Source: Marisa cornuarietis
Taxonomy: Eukaryota > Mollusca > Gastropoda > Architaenioglossa > Ampullariidae
Reading direction: 5' to 3'
Assembly: GCA_004794655.1 (NCBI GenBank)
Contig: SMMW01000046.1
Coordinates: 8,729,501-8,793,500, forward strand
DNA: 64,000 nt
Below the pieces are notes generated by a model that saw only the letters and a program-made list of their open reading frames with translations, searched no databases and was not told where the DNA came from. This document shows, in pieces, positions 1 to 12,100 of this stretch. Made by a program: the position numbers and the translations under genes. Numbering within the stretch: the stretch's first letter is position 1; every line of letters begins with the position of its first letter.

Positions 1-388
1 ATGTTTTACAACTGTGTTGTATATTGTCCACAGACTGCTCACACGAAAATAACGGTAGGTAGATAATGCGAATGTGCAAAACAGCTGAGTGGATGTGTGA
101 AAGGTGGCAGCCAGGTGTGAGATGAGCCAGCAGATATAACTCCTTTTCCCTTGGACACTGTCCAGTGCACCCATTCTTCCATGTTTTTGTCACAAAGTTG
201 TTGCCCAAGCATCATGAGAATCAAGATAATGAAACTTCTTATGACAACCAATGACGAATGAGCACTCTTGTACACAAGCACTGGTATGTCATAGCTGGTT
301 TTGACGTTTATGAGAAACATATAACATATAATCTAAATTCCTCAAATTTTCACAAAGTCAACGATTTTCAAAAAAAGAAAAAAATTAC
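1..388 (-). other. ATG2 intron continuing past window edge
   Basis: This follows the exon ending at 389. I could not find the next expected ATG2 segment (an L-D-G then LSPRQ-like block) in any minus frame, so the intron appears to run out of the window. The open frame at 39-320 has no recognisable homology. Confidence 0.5.
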
Positions 389-3300
389 CTTTGGTCCACT
401 GAGTGACTCCTTCTGCTTGATCTTAAGTTTGACCATTGACTTTCCCACAACAGTGGCAACTGGAACTGGGTGGATCACAGAATCTTCATAGTGACCTATG
501 TGGCTAATGCTTGGATGTACAGAGCTTAAGGTAGACACATACATCTGCAAAATTCATGGAAAAAGACAGTCTTCAAAGTCTCCATCCCTCTTTCTCTCTA
601 ATAAGCACACAAAAATAAACACTTTTTCTACAGCTTCAAATTATTTTAACAAAGAAAATGAAATGTCTCCAAGAATATATTGTCACGAGTAATATAATGG
701 ATGATGTCAGTCATAATATTGTTACTGGGGCTTTTACTAATCTTATAAAGCTTGTTTTAGCATTTGCAAAAACTAGAATTTTGATTAAACGAACAAAGCG
801 TGCATACACTGGGAGAATTTCCAAGAGAATCAGGGACGGCAGCAGATCCTGCTGTACCACACGGACGGAAGTTGTCAAGTGTGAGTGTAATACCCATAGC
901 GTGGAAATTCTTGGTCAGTATTGCAGGTAAGTTTATGGCTTCCTGCTTCTTTTCAGATTCAGTAGTCCCCGCCTGTGACGCTGGTGAAGTAGGCTGGTTT
1001 TCACTGATAGCTTGGTCATCAAAATACTCCAGCCTGTCAACCAAACATTTTTTTAAGAATGATATATTGCATGAAAGATTAAAGAATCAGTTATTGGGAC
1101 ACCATCTTATTTTTATTGGTAAAATCTAAAAATATTTTGAACCAATAATACTGACCTAAAAAAAAAGTCTAAGAATGAACAGGAGTATCGGAACAATTTG
1201 TTATAAGCACTGCACGTGATGTAAGAAATTCATGCAAATCTAAGATTAAGGAGATTCCAGACTTTTTAAATGAATATAAAAAAATATTACCTGTCTATTT
1301 TCATCTCAAGCCCTACGCCCAAGTTAGTGTCAGGGTCTAAATGCTCCAAACGTATAACTGTGTCCAGAAGGGTGACTCTTACATGAGCTAATACTGCAAT
1401 ATAAATGTTACACTAAAAACAACTGTTCTCTCTTTTGTGAATTCACAAATAAACAATTGATCAAACAATACTGCAAAATACTTCTAGACATTAAGTATAT
1501 TTATTTACATTCTGACAAAAACGCACAAATTTAAAACATCCTTACAACATTGCAAGTGTTCAGTAATAAAAGTACCTTTCCCATCAGAAAGATACTCTCT
1601 GTATCTGTATGAAACAGTAAAGAGTAACACAGGATAATCAAAATCAATATAACTATACTGTCTCACAAGAGAACTTGACTGCCTAGTTTGGTGTCAAAGC
1701 TGTTTGTGCAGCCGAGACAGCATTCACAAACGAAAACACAGATAAGCACTTAACATTAAAAACAGTTAATATTGAAGGAGTAACACCACAAATCAGCATA
1801 AACCAGCATAAACAGGATAGAGTGGCGTCCCCTCGCCTAACAGGCTTGAGGGAGGCGGTTCTCTGCAATTTTTGTATTTTTTTGTTGTTTTATTAGTTTG
1901 TTGTGTTTTTAGTGCCCATTGTGTAAGTCGGTACTTTCTTCGCTGCGTCGCTGCTGTGCAGGACTGTTCGACTTTTCTTTCCTTCTGTGACTTTTGGATT
2001 TCCCGTTGACTTTTCTGCCTGACGCGGCTTTCTTCTGAAGATCTTTAGATCACACAACGACACGAAGGCTTGTAGATCTGAACTCACGGCCGTTGAGAGC
2101 CAGCACGGGTCCCGGAGCAGACGACTTGCTAAAACAAGTAGCTGGTAAAGTTCATAGATTCAAGAGTGAAAAGAGGCTAAAGACAGACAAACGGTATGTC
2201 AGACAAATCAGTAACCACGCATTGTGCTTATTCCGAATCTCAGTTGTCTGATTCTCCACCAGCAAGTAACCTCCCCACCACTGGCAGAAAACAAGGTGAA
2301 GGTCACTATCAAGATCAATGAGTCATCGTCATCAGAAGTGGTCATCGTGCAGTTTGACAGTGTGGCGTGTGTCTATCAGCCATATACAGGAATAGCCAAA
2401 GGTCACAAAGATACAACCACACTGTATGTAGCTCCGCACTCGATAACAAGACTGTAGGTGGCTGTTAAGCGGATTGATCTAGAAAACTTAGATCACGAGT
2501 TCTCATATGTATAGAAAGAAGTATTAACCAAGCAGTTACAATATGAGACTTCTCCCACATTACTGTAGCTTCGTCCATCGCCATGAACTGTGGACAGTCA
2601 TGCTTGTCATGGGCTATGGTTCTTGCTGTGACCTGCTGGTCATACACAGGGGTGTGAAGACTACCCCTGCTTTATATCACCTGCGGACAGGTGTGTCTCA
2701 CTGGCTTCCAGAACTCCACAGTCTATGACTATCCTAGCATACTGCTGATTGCCTCTGTAGTTCAGTCCGGAAATTCTTGAACAGAATCTGGATATTTCTC
2801 AGTGATTGTAGAACTAATCTGATGATCTTACTACAAGAATTCTGCTATTTTTTCAGTGATTTTAAAACTAACCCCATACACTGTACAGTGCATTGAGTCG
2901 ACTCTGGAGTTGAAAATTGCGCTATAGAAATCTGCTTTAATAATAATAATAATAAAACCACTGTTTCATCATGCTCACACACAACTCCACATATAACCAC
3001 CCACTCACAGCCACACCCCAAAGATCAGTTGTAGTGCTAATGACATAGGTATAAAATCCCCTGCCACTTAACAACTTTGAACCCTTCATCTTCAACTCAA
3101 CAGAAGCAGTTGGTAATTTCTAGTTAAGACATGAAAGGACATCACCCCTGAACATTGCTAGCCTTTGTTGACACTATGACAGTCTATCCAAGCTCTTCTA
3201 CCATTCTTCCTTCCACTGAGCATAGCAAACACTGGTTGGCAATGGCTTAATGAAAGGTCTGTAAAAGGTACTTAATAGTAATCACCAAAGGTAGGCTCAA

Positions 3301-5492
3301 AGCACCCTACAAAAAAGACATAAAAATCAAGGAGACTGGGCTCAAAACAAAGAGACCACTGCGTGCTCCTGTAGTGCAGCCACTCATGTAAAGGTGAATC
3401 CCATCAGCACAGTCGATGCGGTCAGCATGGAGTCCACTGCATGAAATCTTCAATAAAAAGTTCTGCTTCAAAATGTAGCTGAAAAGTTATTACGACATTT
3501 GTATGGAAGCTCAAAGCACTATCAATGGTGCTGTGGCCCAGCCTTTGCAGACAGAAACATCGTTCCACCCAAACAACTCCTGTTACTTAAAACAGTGAAA
3601 ACCTGTAAATGTTGCTTACTTGATTCTATGGTCTGTGCAAACATTTGAATGCCTTCAAACGGACTCAGCTGTTCAGCTGGCGCCTCTGCCTTGGGTGCTT
3701 GTTCAGCCTGCAGGCACTCTCGGGCCAGCTGTAGACTTGAACTCATGCTCATGCTACTTAGCATGGACATGGTCTCCAGGAATGCAGCTGCAGACATGAA
3801 ACACACTGAGCCTTGTGATCTCTGAACATTTACAAGTTCAGTGTACAACCTGCTCTGATCATGAGATGGAAAAGTGGAATCTTGTGATATTTTCTTGCCC
3901 TAGACAAAGCTCATTAAATGATGTGAAAACAGGAATCAAAAGCAAATGGTGCCATTCAATGTTCTTTTTGGTAATGTTGACATTTAAAATCTAACCTAAA
4001 AATTTATGAAAATAGTTTGATATGCTGGTTTGTGTAATCACTAAATGTATCTTAATCTTTTGCTTTAGTGATATCATAGTTTCACATGCCCATTCTGGAA
4101 TTATATACATGCACACTGACACACACCGGTTGATATCAATCTGATAGTATATCTACCTGTACTCTGCACCCTTTTGGGCTTTACTGTCAGCTCCAAACCA
4201 TGGATCTCCACCATGGTGCAGTCCTTAAGTATTGATGCCCAAGGCACCATAACCTCAATGGAATGGATATAGCCATCCATGACTTCCAAAGGCACATCTT
4301 CAAGGAGTGCATTGATCGCCTGAAGATCACCAAACACTTGTCCAAACTACCCATACTTAAGTGCTTTTTAACATGTTCATTCACTTTTATAATGTTCACA
4401 GATAATGACATCACACAGAAGCTAAACCTCAACAAATCAAAAATTAGTACAGGGATTGGAAGACACACATAAATATCTCACACATTTTCTATAATTAAAG
4501 GAATGTAAATGAATTATAAAATTGTATTACAACTGCAGCTATATTTTAATTATAGGTGCTACACCTATATATAATAATAATAATAAATGAAGATTTTTAT
4601 ACCGCATATTCACACTCATAGTGAGCATGCTCTTAGCGCTTAAAATGGGGAAGAGACATGGACTAAATGGATAGAACACGAGGAATGAAGAATAAACGAC
4701 AATACTGATGACAAATAGAAAACACAAAAGGCACCAAGTAACAGGAACAGAGAATACAGTGATTCTGCAGAGGAAGAAAAGTAGGGTAAAAAGGACTAAA
4801 GCATTGTGTGGACTGCATTAGAGTAATTAGACATACACATTCATATTGAATAATATAATGTAGTACTAGCAATTATGGTTATAATAGTATCAAATATTCT
4901 AATCACTATTCAATAACGCATACTTTAGGTTACCTGAAATTATGCTCTCTCTATGTGTGTGTGTGTGTGTGTGCGCGCGCGTACATTCATGTCTATAAGT
5001 TTCCCGATTATTCATACTTCGAATTTCATAAAAAAATTCTCCTCTTACAACAGTGAATCTGTGTGAAATAACACAAAGCAAACTGACAATCTCTTTTCAC
5101 AAAACTATGTTTCAAAATATATGGGCTGGAAACAGAGTGCTGTAGATTAAGAACGATCAACACTGATAGCAGCTGGAACATAAACACAATACAAGTATTT
5201 TTAGTTAACATTTAACAAAATATAATTCAAGTAAAAAAAATTAAAAATGTTCACAGAAAGTAATATATAATATACAACAGTTTTACAAAGAAAAAGTTAT
5301 TACCTCTACGTCTAAATTTAGATCTGTAATGCTTCCTTTGCCATTGTTAAGATCGAGAGTCAGCTGGTCCAGGGTCACGCTTTCAGACAGAAAGTGGCCC
5401 AAATATTTCTTTAAGAAATAAGAAACTGTTTTCTTTCTCCATATTTCTGGAAAAACGAACGGTAAAAGCTTCAAAAATGGCGTTTTAAACAT
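389..5492 (-). CDS. ATG2: ATG2 autophagy lipid-transfer protein, N-terminal part
   Basis: ATG2 is a rod-shaped lipid-transfer protein that moves phospholipid from the ER to the growing autophagosome. Coding exons in transcript order: 5492-5304, 4319-4157, 3787-3620, 1393-1291, 1033-808 and 544-389; they total 335 codons and all junction phases agree. Exon 1 gives the chorein-type N-terminus, with YFLKKYLGHFL and VTLDQLTLDLNNGKGSI. Exon 2 carries IHSIEVMVPWASIL and exon 3 SLQLARECLQ and EGIQMFAQTIES; exon 4 has VTLLDTVIRLEH, and exon 6 ends in MVKLKIKQKESLSGPK. All match vertebrate ATG2A/B order. The start is the second in-frame ATG (MFKTPF), because family N-termini begin about 25 residues before YLGHF. 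Most of the gene, normally over 1,900 residues, lies beyond the left edge. The exon 5 donor (AGT then GTATGC) is the least certain boundary. Confidence 0.9.
1394..3619 (-). other. ATG2 intron 3
   Basis: This intron is flanked by an exon ending TIES plus one base and an exon beginning ILAHVRVT. It holds the STRAD-fragment repeat at about 2526-2958. It also holds a more GC-rich stretch at about 1810-2130 that looks unlike its surroundings and may be another repeat, although I recognise no protein in it. No further ATG2 exon is needed to keep the frame. Confidence 0.6.
2526..2958 (+). repeat. Interspersed repeat carrying STRAD pseudokinase fragment, copy 1
   Basis: The plus-strand frames from about 2543 read LPHYCSFVHRHELW and MGYGSC-DLL, then VIHRGVK. 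These are the STRAD (STK11/LKB1 complex adaptor) pseudokinase motifs around NELW, MAYGSAKDL and VHRSVK. Compared with copy 2 at 28716-29424, about 75 bases between the DLL and VIHRG motifs are missing. Downstream the sequence is no longer STRAD: it ends in gcgctatagaaat followed by a run of AAT triplets. Stops and frame breaks show it is dead coding material inside an ATG2 intron. The STRAD link rests on short motifs recalled from the human protein. Confidence 0.7.
4563..4850 (-). mobile_element. CR1/L2-like LINE, 3' fragment (copy 1)
   Basis: Read on the minus strand, this ends with the AAGCGCTAAGAGCATGCTC stem region, a variant of GCGCTATAAAAATCTTC (here with a mutated first base) and a run of ATT triplets. 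The same 3' end occurs at 6130-6455, 35808-36280 and 39990-40400. Only the 3' UTR remains in this copy. It lies upstream of ATG2 exon 2, in ATG2 intron 1. Confidence 0.75.
4954..4982. repeat. TG/CG dinucleotide microsatellite
   Basis: A run of TG units passes into CG units inside ATG2 intron 1. Confidence 0.95.
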
Positions 5493-5741
5493 TCTCTGCT
5501 GCGAGAAGACTAAAGGCTTGAAAACGTAAACATTACTGCACCACGTTATGTTCAACGCGAGAACTAGAGGGCAGCTACTCTAACAGACTAATCGCATGAA
5601 GCGTTCATTTGAGGACTTTGAAAGTAGACGCAGAAAAAAATAAAAAAGAAAAGAAAAAGGAACAATTATTGTCAAAAATCTAGATGTAATGAAGATGAAT
5701 TTATGTCTGTTTTGATCCTATTTGTGGTACAACATTACTCC

Positions 5742-5904
5742 AGGAGGGCCCTTTACGCCATAACACATTTTACAAATTGTAAAAATTTGGTTCTGGGTTC
5801 GAGTTTAAGATAGGGTTATTATTATTATTTTTTTTTTTTACTGATTTCGTTTTGTATGTCATGGCAGCCATAACAACACATGTCGACGCATCGTGGGCCC
5901 TCCT
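5742..5904. repeat. Possible small inverted-repeat element
   Basis: AGGAGGGCCC at 5742-5751 is matched by its exact reverse complement at 5895-5904. The pair flanks about 140 bases that include a T-rich run. This could be a small MITE, but no target duplication is obvious and ten bases is a short terminal repeat. Confidence 0.3.
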
Positions 5905-6129
5905 AAAGTTGCTACCACATTTTCGTTTGAAATGTCCAGTTGTGCAACTTAATGTCCCATATATTTCATTACATGCTGTGAAATTTGTAGACAAAACTGC
6001 ATGATCTCGATTTGGCGAATTCTGTTGACTGATCATTCAACAAGCTGTCAAAATATTACATGAAATTGAAACTAATAATTGCTTTCTTTCCATCACGCTG
6101 AAGCAGGATTTTCGATCGAATTTGCCATT

Positions 6130-6455
6130 TGTCTCCCCCTCCCCCAAATCTGCACTGAAAACGCACCTCTTCCTTGAGCAATTACTCCTAACACAGTCCA
6201 CAATGCTAGTCCTTCTTACCCCCCCACCCCCTTCCCTCTTGCTACTTTACCCATCTTTCTCGGCAGAATCACTATATTTCTCTGTTCCTGTTACTTGATG
6301 CCTTTGTTTTCTGTTTCGTCGTTAGTACTGTCGTTTTCTTTCGTCCCCTTTGTTCTGTATCTATACTTAGTCCACGTCTCTTCCCCGTTTTAAGCGCTAA
6401 GAGCATGCTCTCTATAAGTGTGAATATGCGCTATAAAAATCTTCACTATTATTAA
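6130..6455 (+). mobile_element. CR1/L2-like LINE, 3' fragment (copy 2)
   Basis: The fragment begins in the last codons of the LINE protein (nucleotides for SALKTHLFLE, AAATCTGCACTGAAAACGCA). It continues through a T- and C-rich 3' UTR to GCGCTATAAAAATCTTCA and degenerate ATT triplets. It is in the same orientation as the copy at 35808. Confidence 0.8.
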
Positions 6456-7069
6456 TATTAATTCCCTATAGTCGTTTCCCAGGACAAAAAAATGGCGAAC
6501 TCAAGAAAAGGCGTCTAGTTTTCAAGGTTATAAAGCAGTGTCATGTTTCTTGACCCCTGGTCACCTTAGCCACCGTCTTATAATTACAGCTTCAGGTGTA
6601 AAACAACATAATCACTTCAATTATAACTTCGGAAACAAGACATTAATCCTTGAATTCTTCACGATGCCCCAGGGCAACGGCTGACGTTTGTTTAGAACTA
6701 CGGCCCGAGAAGTCTGGTCCAAAGTTGGTGGGTTTGAAAGGGAAAAGTGCTTACACCGAAGGCCAGCTCTAGGCATAGGTAAACTAGGCAGCCGCCTAGG
6801 GCCTCCGAATGCTGAGGGCCTCGCACAGGACTCTAAAAAAAATTTTTGAGACAAAATTGCGAAACTTGGATCAAATCTCAAACATATGTAGCACTCTAGT
6901 AGTGTACTGATTTTGCAGAGGGTAGAGGTCGAATGGTTCACAGGACCGTCCCTTTCTCATGCCGGCTTCGTACATAACAGCCAGCCTTGACCTGTCCCGC
7001 CTATTGTTACATCGACTGTTACGAAGTCTCCTGACCCACTGGGGAACGCCATGACTTGACAGTTGTACT

Positions 7070-7250
7070 CTTAGGAGCATCACGCACGTACACGCACACA
7101 CTCGCATACGTACAAACGGTCATCACACGCGTACACACCTGCGCACGTATATGCACGCGTATCGACATTCACACACAATCGTCGCACGCCTATACGCGTG
7201 CGCGCGCACACACACACACACACACACCCATGCACACACTTACACACGCT
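7070..7250. repeat. CA-rich simple and degenerate repeat
   Basis: Alternating CA and CG dinucleotides interspersed with TA, with a clean CA run at 7207-7228. The long open frames across it are artefacts of the repeat. Confidence 0.9.
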
Positions 7251-7404
7251 CTTAAACACTTTACACTTTATGAAGTCTGGCCTTGGACCCGGGTGGTGGA
7301 TGCCGCCACGGGGTCAGGGACAGGTAACCAGACCATGGGAAGAGAAAGGGATGGTTTCTGGAAAGTTCGACCAGGGAGTGATAAATAGCGTAGTTTTCAA
7401 ATTG

Positions 7405-7560
7405 TCGGGGTCGGGGCCCCGCAGTGTAGTGGTTAAAACACTCGCTTAATTGTCACCACTGCACTTAGCGGCTCTGGGGTCACATCTCGTCTAAGGAAAT
7501 TCTCTGTATGTTGGAGTGGGAGTTGGAAGTCTGTTGCCGAGCACACCAAATACCTCACCA
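7405..7560 (+). mobile_element. Probable tRNA-derived SINE
   Basis: GCAGTGTAGTGGTTAAAACA resembles a tRNA D-arm/A box (tRNA-Glu-like). About 50 bases later GGGGTCACATCTC stands where a B box (GGTTCGANTCC) would be, now decayed. A non-tRNA body with GTTGGAGTGGGAGTTGG follows. It lies inside the inverted-repeat element at 6762-7722. Confidence 0.5.
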
Positions 7561-8248
7561 CTCGGTTACGAACACAATATGAATTTTATTTATTTGTTGG
7601 TTTAGATATAGATACATTTTTTAATAAATTGTGTAATTTTATTCTTTCGGTGTTTATTTTTCTCATTTGGGGCCACCAAATTCACTTTGCCTAGGGCCTC
7701 CAATTACGTAGAGCCGGCCTGCTGAAGGCGATTTAGCAGATTAATTGTGGGTGGGGCGGATCAGGAGAGAACGATGATAATTTTATACCCTTGCTTTCTA
7801 AGTACGGCCTCCGCAGTCCGCAGAGGGAACTACGGACGGTGACTGTAGGCCAGTGATATCGAACTTTTGTGTGTGAAGGTCACATGAAACCATATATGGT
7901 TTTAGGGTATACGTTCGGGACAATGGAACGGTGGTCAACATGAAATCTTGGTTGTCGCCTTTTCGAAGAATTGTGTATGCATGTGATCTTCACCCCAAGC
8001 ATGGACGTCTGTGCCACAAAATATACGTGCCGGTTTGATCTTTTCCGGTATTGATATAGGTTGTGTGCAGTATCTGAACTGTATTTCTGTGAGAAAAAAA
8101 TCGTTTGCAAACCACAGTTAACCTAATTAAATTTCAACTTTCCAACATTTTTTCTTCTCGTGAACTTTCTAAATAGAGCAAACGAAAATGCTTTGACTAA
8201 CGTGACCAGAAAACGCGGCAGACACCACGTACAATATTCGCGAAGTGT

Positions 8249-8267
8249 AATATATATATATATATAT
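8249..8267. repeat. TA dinucleotide microsatellite
   Basis: A short uninterrupted TA run in intergenic DNA. Confidence 0.9.
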
Positions 8268-8619
8268 TCGTCGGGATCAATATTAGTTTTTATTTTCCGA
8301 AGTCATTATATTCTACAAAATATCGGTCTGCAGATTCTTGATCATTCTATTATTCAGGTGACAAAACTGGTTTACTTGAAACTTCAATAAAAGTTCAGCG
8401 CATTGGAACCTTAGAATTAAGTCTCAACTGATGAGAACGAATTATTTAATTGCGCGCCACTTCGGTGTTAAATGGATCATTTTCAACTGTTATTTTTGTC
8501 GACTGTCAAAGTAATGAAGTAAAACGATTTTAGCCCGTGTTACAAAAATAAAAGCATAAGAAATGGAAAATGAATTACAGCTTTCTCAAGTGAAGAAGAA
8601 TTAATGCCTGCTTATAGAT

Positions 8620-9112
8620 CCCACATAGAGAGCGTGCTGTCCTCGTTTATCTGTATCTACAACAGTTTATTGGTGAAGGACAAGTCGGAGCAGCCTATAC
8701 ACATCGTGTGGTATATCCACCTGCTCAAAAGTCATTGGGACAGCTCAGAGTGCTCTTCAGACTCTATATTATAAACAGGCAGACAGAAGTCTGCAATCCT
8801 TCGTGATGACAGGCATGTCCTGTCGAAAGAATTTGTCCAGCTTCCATCGGGCCGCCGATTTTGTATACCTACATGCAGGACTAACAGACTGAGGCTGTCC
8901 TTCGTTGTTTCGGCCATGCGTCTTTTGAATGATGCTGTCTGTGCGAATGAATGAAACATGAATGTGAAAGTCTGTTTGGTGCATACGAATGTGTGTGCGT
9001 GTTGTTGTTGCTGTTGTTTTTTGTTTTGTGTGTGTTTTTGTTTTTGTTTTTTTGTCGAGCTGCCACCGAATTGCCCTCCACGACAAATAAAGTATTATCT
9101 TATTTTAAACAA
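8620..9112 (+). mobile_element. LINE 3' fragment with ATAAAGTATTATCTT tail
   Basis: In the plus frame, SGRRFCIPTCRTNRLRLSFV then SAMRLLNDAV is the typical C-terminal end of a LINE polyprotein (PSGRR then TNR then SF-PSAIR-LN). A stop codon, a T/TG-rich stretch, then TCGAGCTGCCACCGAATTGC and GACAAATAAAGTATTATCTT follow. The last block recurs inverted at 59814-59866, so this is a real 3' end. The 5' part is missing. The clade is probably in the I/Nimb group, but that is uncertain. Confidence 0.7.
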
Positions 9113-12100
9113 TAGATATATACCACGGTTGTGCATTTTACGTACTTTGTACAATCGCAGACCTTGAGAATGCGTACATTGGTTTCCTTTGTGATTTTAG
9201 ATCCTAAAATATATTGCCGCGGTATTTCAGATGACTTTTAAACAATTTATTATTCCCTTCATCTAACATGTTGACGGATCTCAGGCTTTATCATATGCCT
9301 TCTAGTCTCTCTTTATGCAATTCCATTGTGAAAGGATTGCAGCCAGCTTCCCCTGAATGTGTTTTTTTCATTGTCACTGTAACCTGAATTCAGTGACACA
9401 TAGACTGCTCACATCCACATTTAATACAGTCAACCGTAACCTACTGTATACCGTTTACATACACAGCATTGTTTCACTACCAACATCAATATGTATCATT
9501 CAGGAACAAGTTCATGTTTCATCTCTTTTTAATTTTCTTTTGCGTTCCGAGGAGCATGTCAAACTTCTATATTGTTTGGTTGTTAGTATGAACTGGGCTG
9601 TCTTTTCTAGGTTTACTCAGTCGTGAGACTAGATACTCATCTAGTCTCTTTGGTTTACTCTGGTTTTTCTGCCTCCCCGAGGCCACAGTTGTGTACGTGC
9701 CTGTTTGTGTAGTGGGCAGAATTGCAGGATATGCTCAGGGGTCTGTGGGCTTGTCTGAGTTGTCTCGTATGGGCACTTAATTGTGTGAGAGTCACAGACG
9801 GTACGCGTGTGAGCGCCATCGGCAGAGTCCTGCGTTCAGGTGAACGATGATGACCTACCGATGATATTTGAGGTCGTCAAATGGCTCAGTTGTTGGACCT
9901 CGATTGCTGAGGCTGAGGCACTGTTGTTGGATCCAGGAACATACACCTAATACAGCTGTCATTTGTCCAAATTCACGCGGCAAATAAAACGGCCTAAACG
10001 ACACAGTCAATATTTCATATGACACAGTCGCACAGAGCTGTAAGTTGTTTTACGAACGGCGAACTCGTCGGCCCGGTTGTTGTTAACAAACAATTAAACA
10101 CGCACAACCCTCCGCCTTTGTTCTTTTCAGTCATCGGGGCATTTTTTTTTTATCCTGCTTAATAGTCGTGAAACCCTCGATGTGCAGATTCGTTTCGTTG
10201 TTACTCATTCAGGTCTCTGGAACACAATTAAGGCTTCTTCAGCGAAAGTCGCAATCGTGTTTCTGCGGCGTGGCGAGCTCCGTCAATTTCTTGTCAGTGG
10301 AGCGGGTATTGATGAAGATAATGATCAGTTGCAGCGGAAACCGACGACCTTTCCACCACACCCCTCACTTCCTTTATCTTTTTTTCTCCCTTTCCGTGTA
10401 GTCTCTGGTTTGTTTAAGTTCCCCAGTCAGATGGCATGATCAAGTTCGTGGGATGATGCACTCAGTCCAGTCGATGCATGGGAAGTCTGATGGCACTGAT
10501 CCCTGGTGCCTGGTGGTGAGCAAACATCTATAGCGACCTGGAGCCGCCATGATGTTCAGCGTGACGCAGCGTGGAAAAGGCCAAACTCGTCAAAGTAGCA
10601 AACAGGACTCCCAGAATACTCAACCGAAGCCATAAATGCTTACAATCTTTACACTGTTAATTAGTATTCAAAGTCACTAAAATCAACGAAAAACTAGACG
10701 AAAGCAGGAGCTCTTTCGAAAGGGGATCAAGTCGAGAAGAGTCGCGCCCCCTTTCAATTACTTGTACAGGGGATATTTAGGGGTGGGCTAATGGGATGCT
10801 TTGCTGAAAATTGACCCAAAAGATGCTTGGATTAATTGGTGGCATATAATGAGAGTCCAGTTTACAAGCCAGTAAGAATGAATGTGGCAGTCATTTATAA
10901 GTCTGATGAGCACCATAGGCCAGACCTACACGGAATGGTAGGGACAGTGCTTTTAAAAAAAGTATATGCGCACCCTACTGCTAACAATTAAAGAATGGTT
11001 TTTAAAAAAAACACATATTAATGTATTTTAAACAGTAAAATAAACACTGAAAATAAATGAAATTTTTCAATTTTCTGATATGCTGAAGTTAAGGTGGAAA
11101 CCTAATATCGGTAACTAGCTACTGCAAACTCTTCAAACTGACTGTTTTTAACTCAACTTTTGAACCTCTTCGTCTTTTTCCACTGACCTGTGACGTTAAA
11201 GTAAACAAACAGCAAAGTCCTGTACTCATGCTGTCCCTTTCCTAACTTGTTGTGGTTGACAGCTCATTTTAACTAAGAGGGCCACAAAGTTTTGAGTGAT
11301 GGGTAGATAAACATTCCAGTGATATACCCCGGTGATGTCCTGTCTCCTGACAGATATCAGCTGTTTGTCTTGATGCTAGAAAGGCTGGAAAAGTATGTAA
11401 TCCAAAAATATAAAAATCCTTATCGTGCACTGACTGGGTCATGTTAGAATATTGATATGCCTAATTAATATACTCCCAGCTCTCTCCCAGGAAGACTTTG
11501 TAGACTGATGGTCATTGTGCCCTCAATTTTGAAAAGAAAGCCCATTAGGATCTGTGACTGGAAAACTCCAATATCAGCAGGAAAGGAGGCTTGGGCTGCA
11601 CTTTCCACATGACATGCCCTATACACATAACCACTGATGTTAACTGTCACTAGGCTATGAGACTGTTCATAATTTTTCCTCAGCTCTCACAATGATTGTA
11701 ACATTGAAAATTCCCCCCCCCTCTCTTCTCTCTATGCATGTTGGTGTTTGAAGCCATGTGTTTCATGAAAGGACAAGAGTTATTCATTCGATGGTGAATT
11801 CAATTGGCATCTTGAATAAATAAAACCAATCCAGTTTTTGAGAAGGAAAACAACTATGCATTCAAATCAGGGTTTAAATAATTTTCCTGTCAAATCTAGA
11901 CTGCTTGAAAATAATAAGTGAGGTGTGAAAAATGAAGATTATTTATTGAGTACAATAACCTTTAAGAGTACCTTACAAAAGTAATGCTTTTTATAATCAC
12001 GATACATTTTAATTGGTGATTAAATGTCAAAAAAGCTTAGTGCCTAGTTGCAAATCTCAATGACAGTCTTTAAATGATCCACATAGACTTGCACAAGCAG

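Larger units (their letters stand above)
6762..7722. mobile_element. MITE-like non-autonomous DNA element
   Basis: GGCC(A/G)GCTCTA at the left (about 6762) is mirrored by TAGAGCCGGCC at the right (about 7712-7722). Inside each end a second shared block, CCTAGGGCCTCC, occurs near 6795 and 7690. The interior holds a CA/CG-rich simple repeat and a tRNA-like SINE but no transposase. A hAT-type origin is a guess; I could not find a clean target-site duplication. Confidence 0.45.

Noticed and set aside
7056..7388. 110-codon plus-strand frame rich in His and Thr
   Set aside because: It is generated by the CA/CG simple repeat at 7070-7250.
9884..9975. tRNA or SINE with A box TGGCTCAGTTG
   Set aside because: No convincing B box or cloverleaf could be traced, so it is mentioned only within the intergenic entry.
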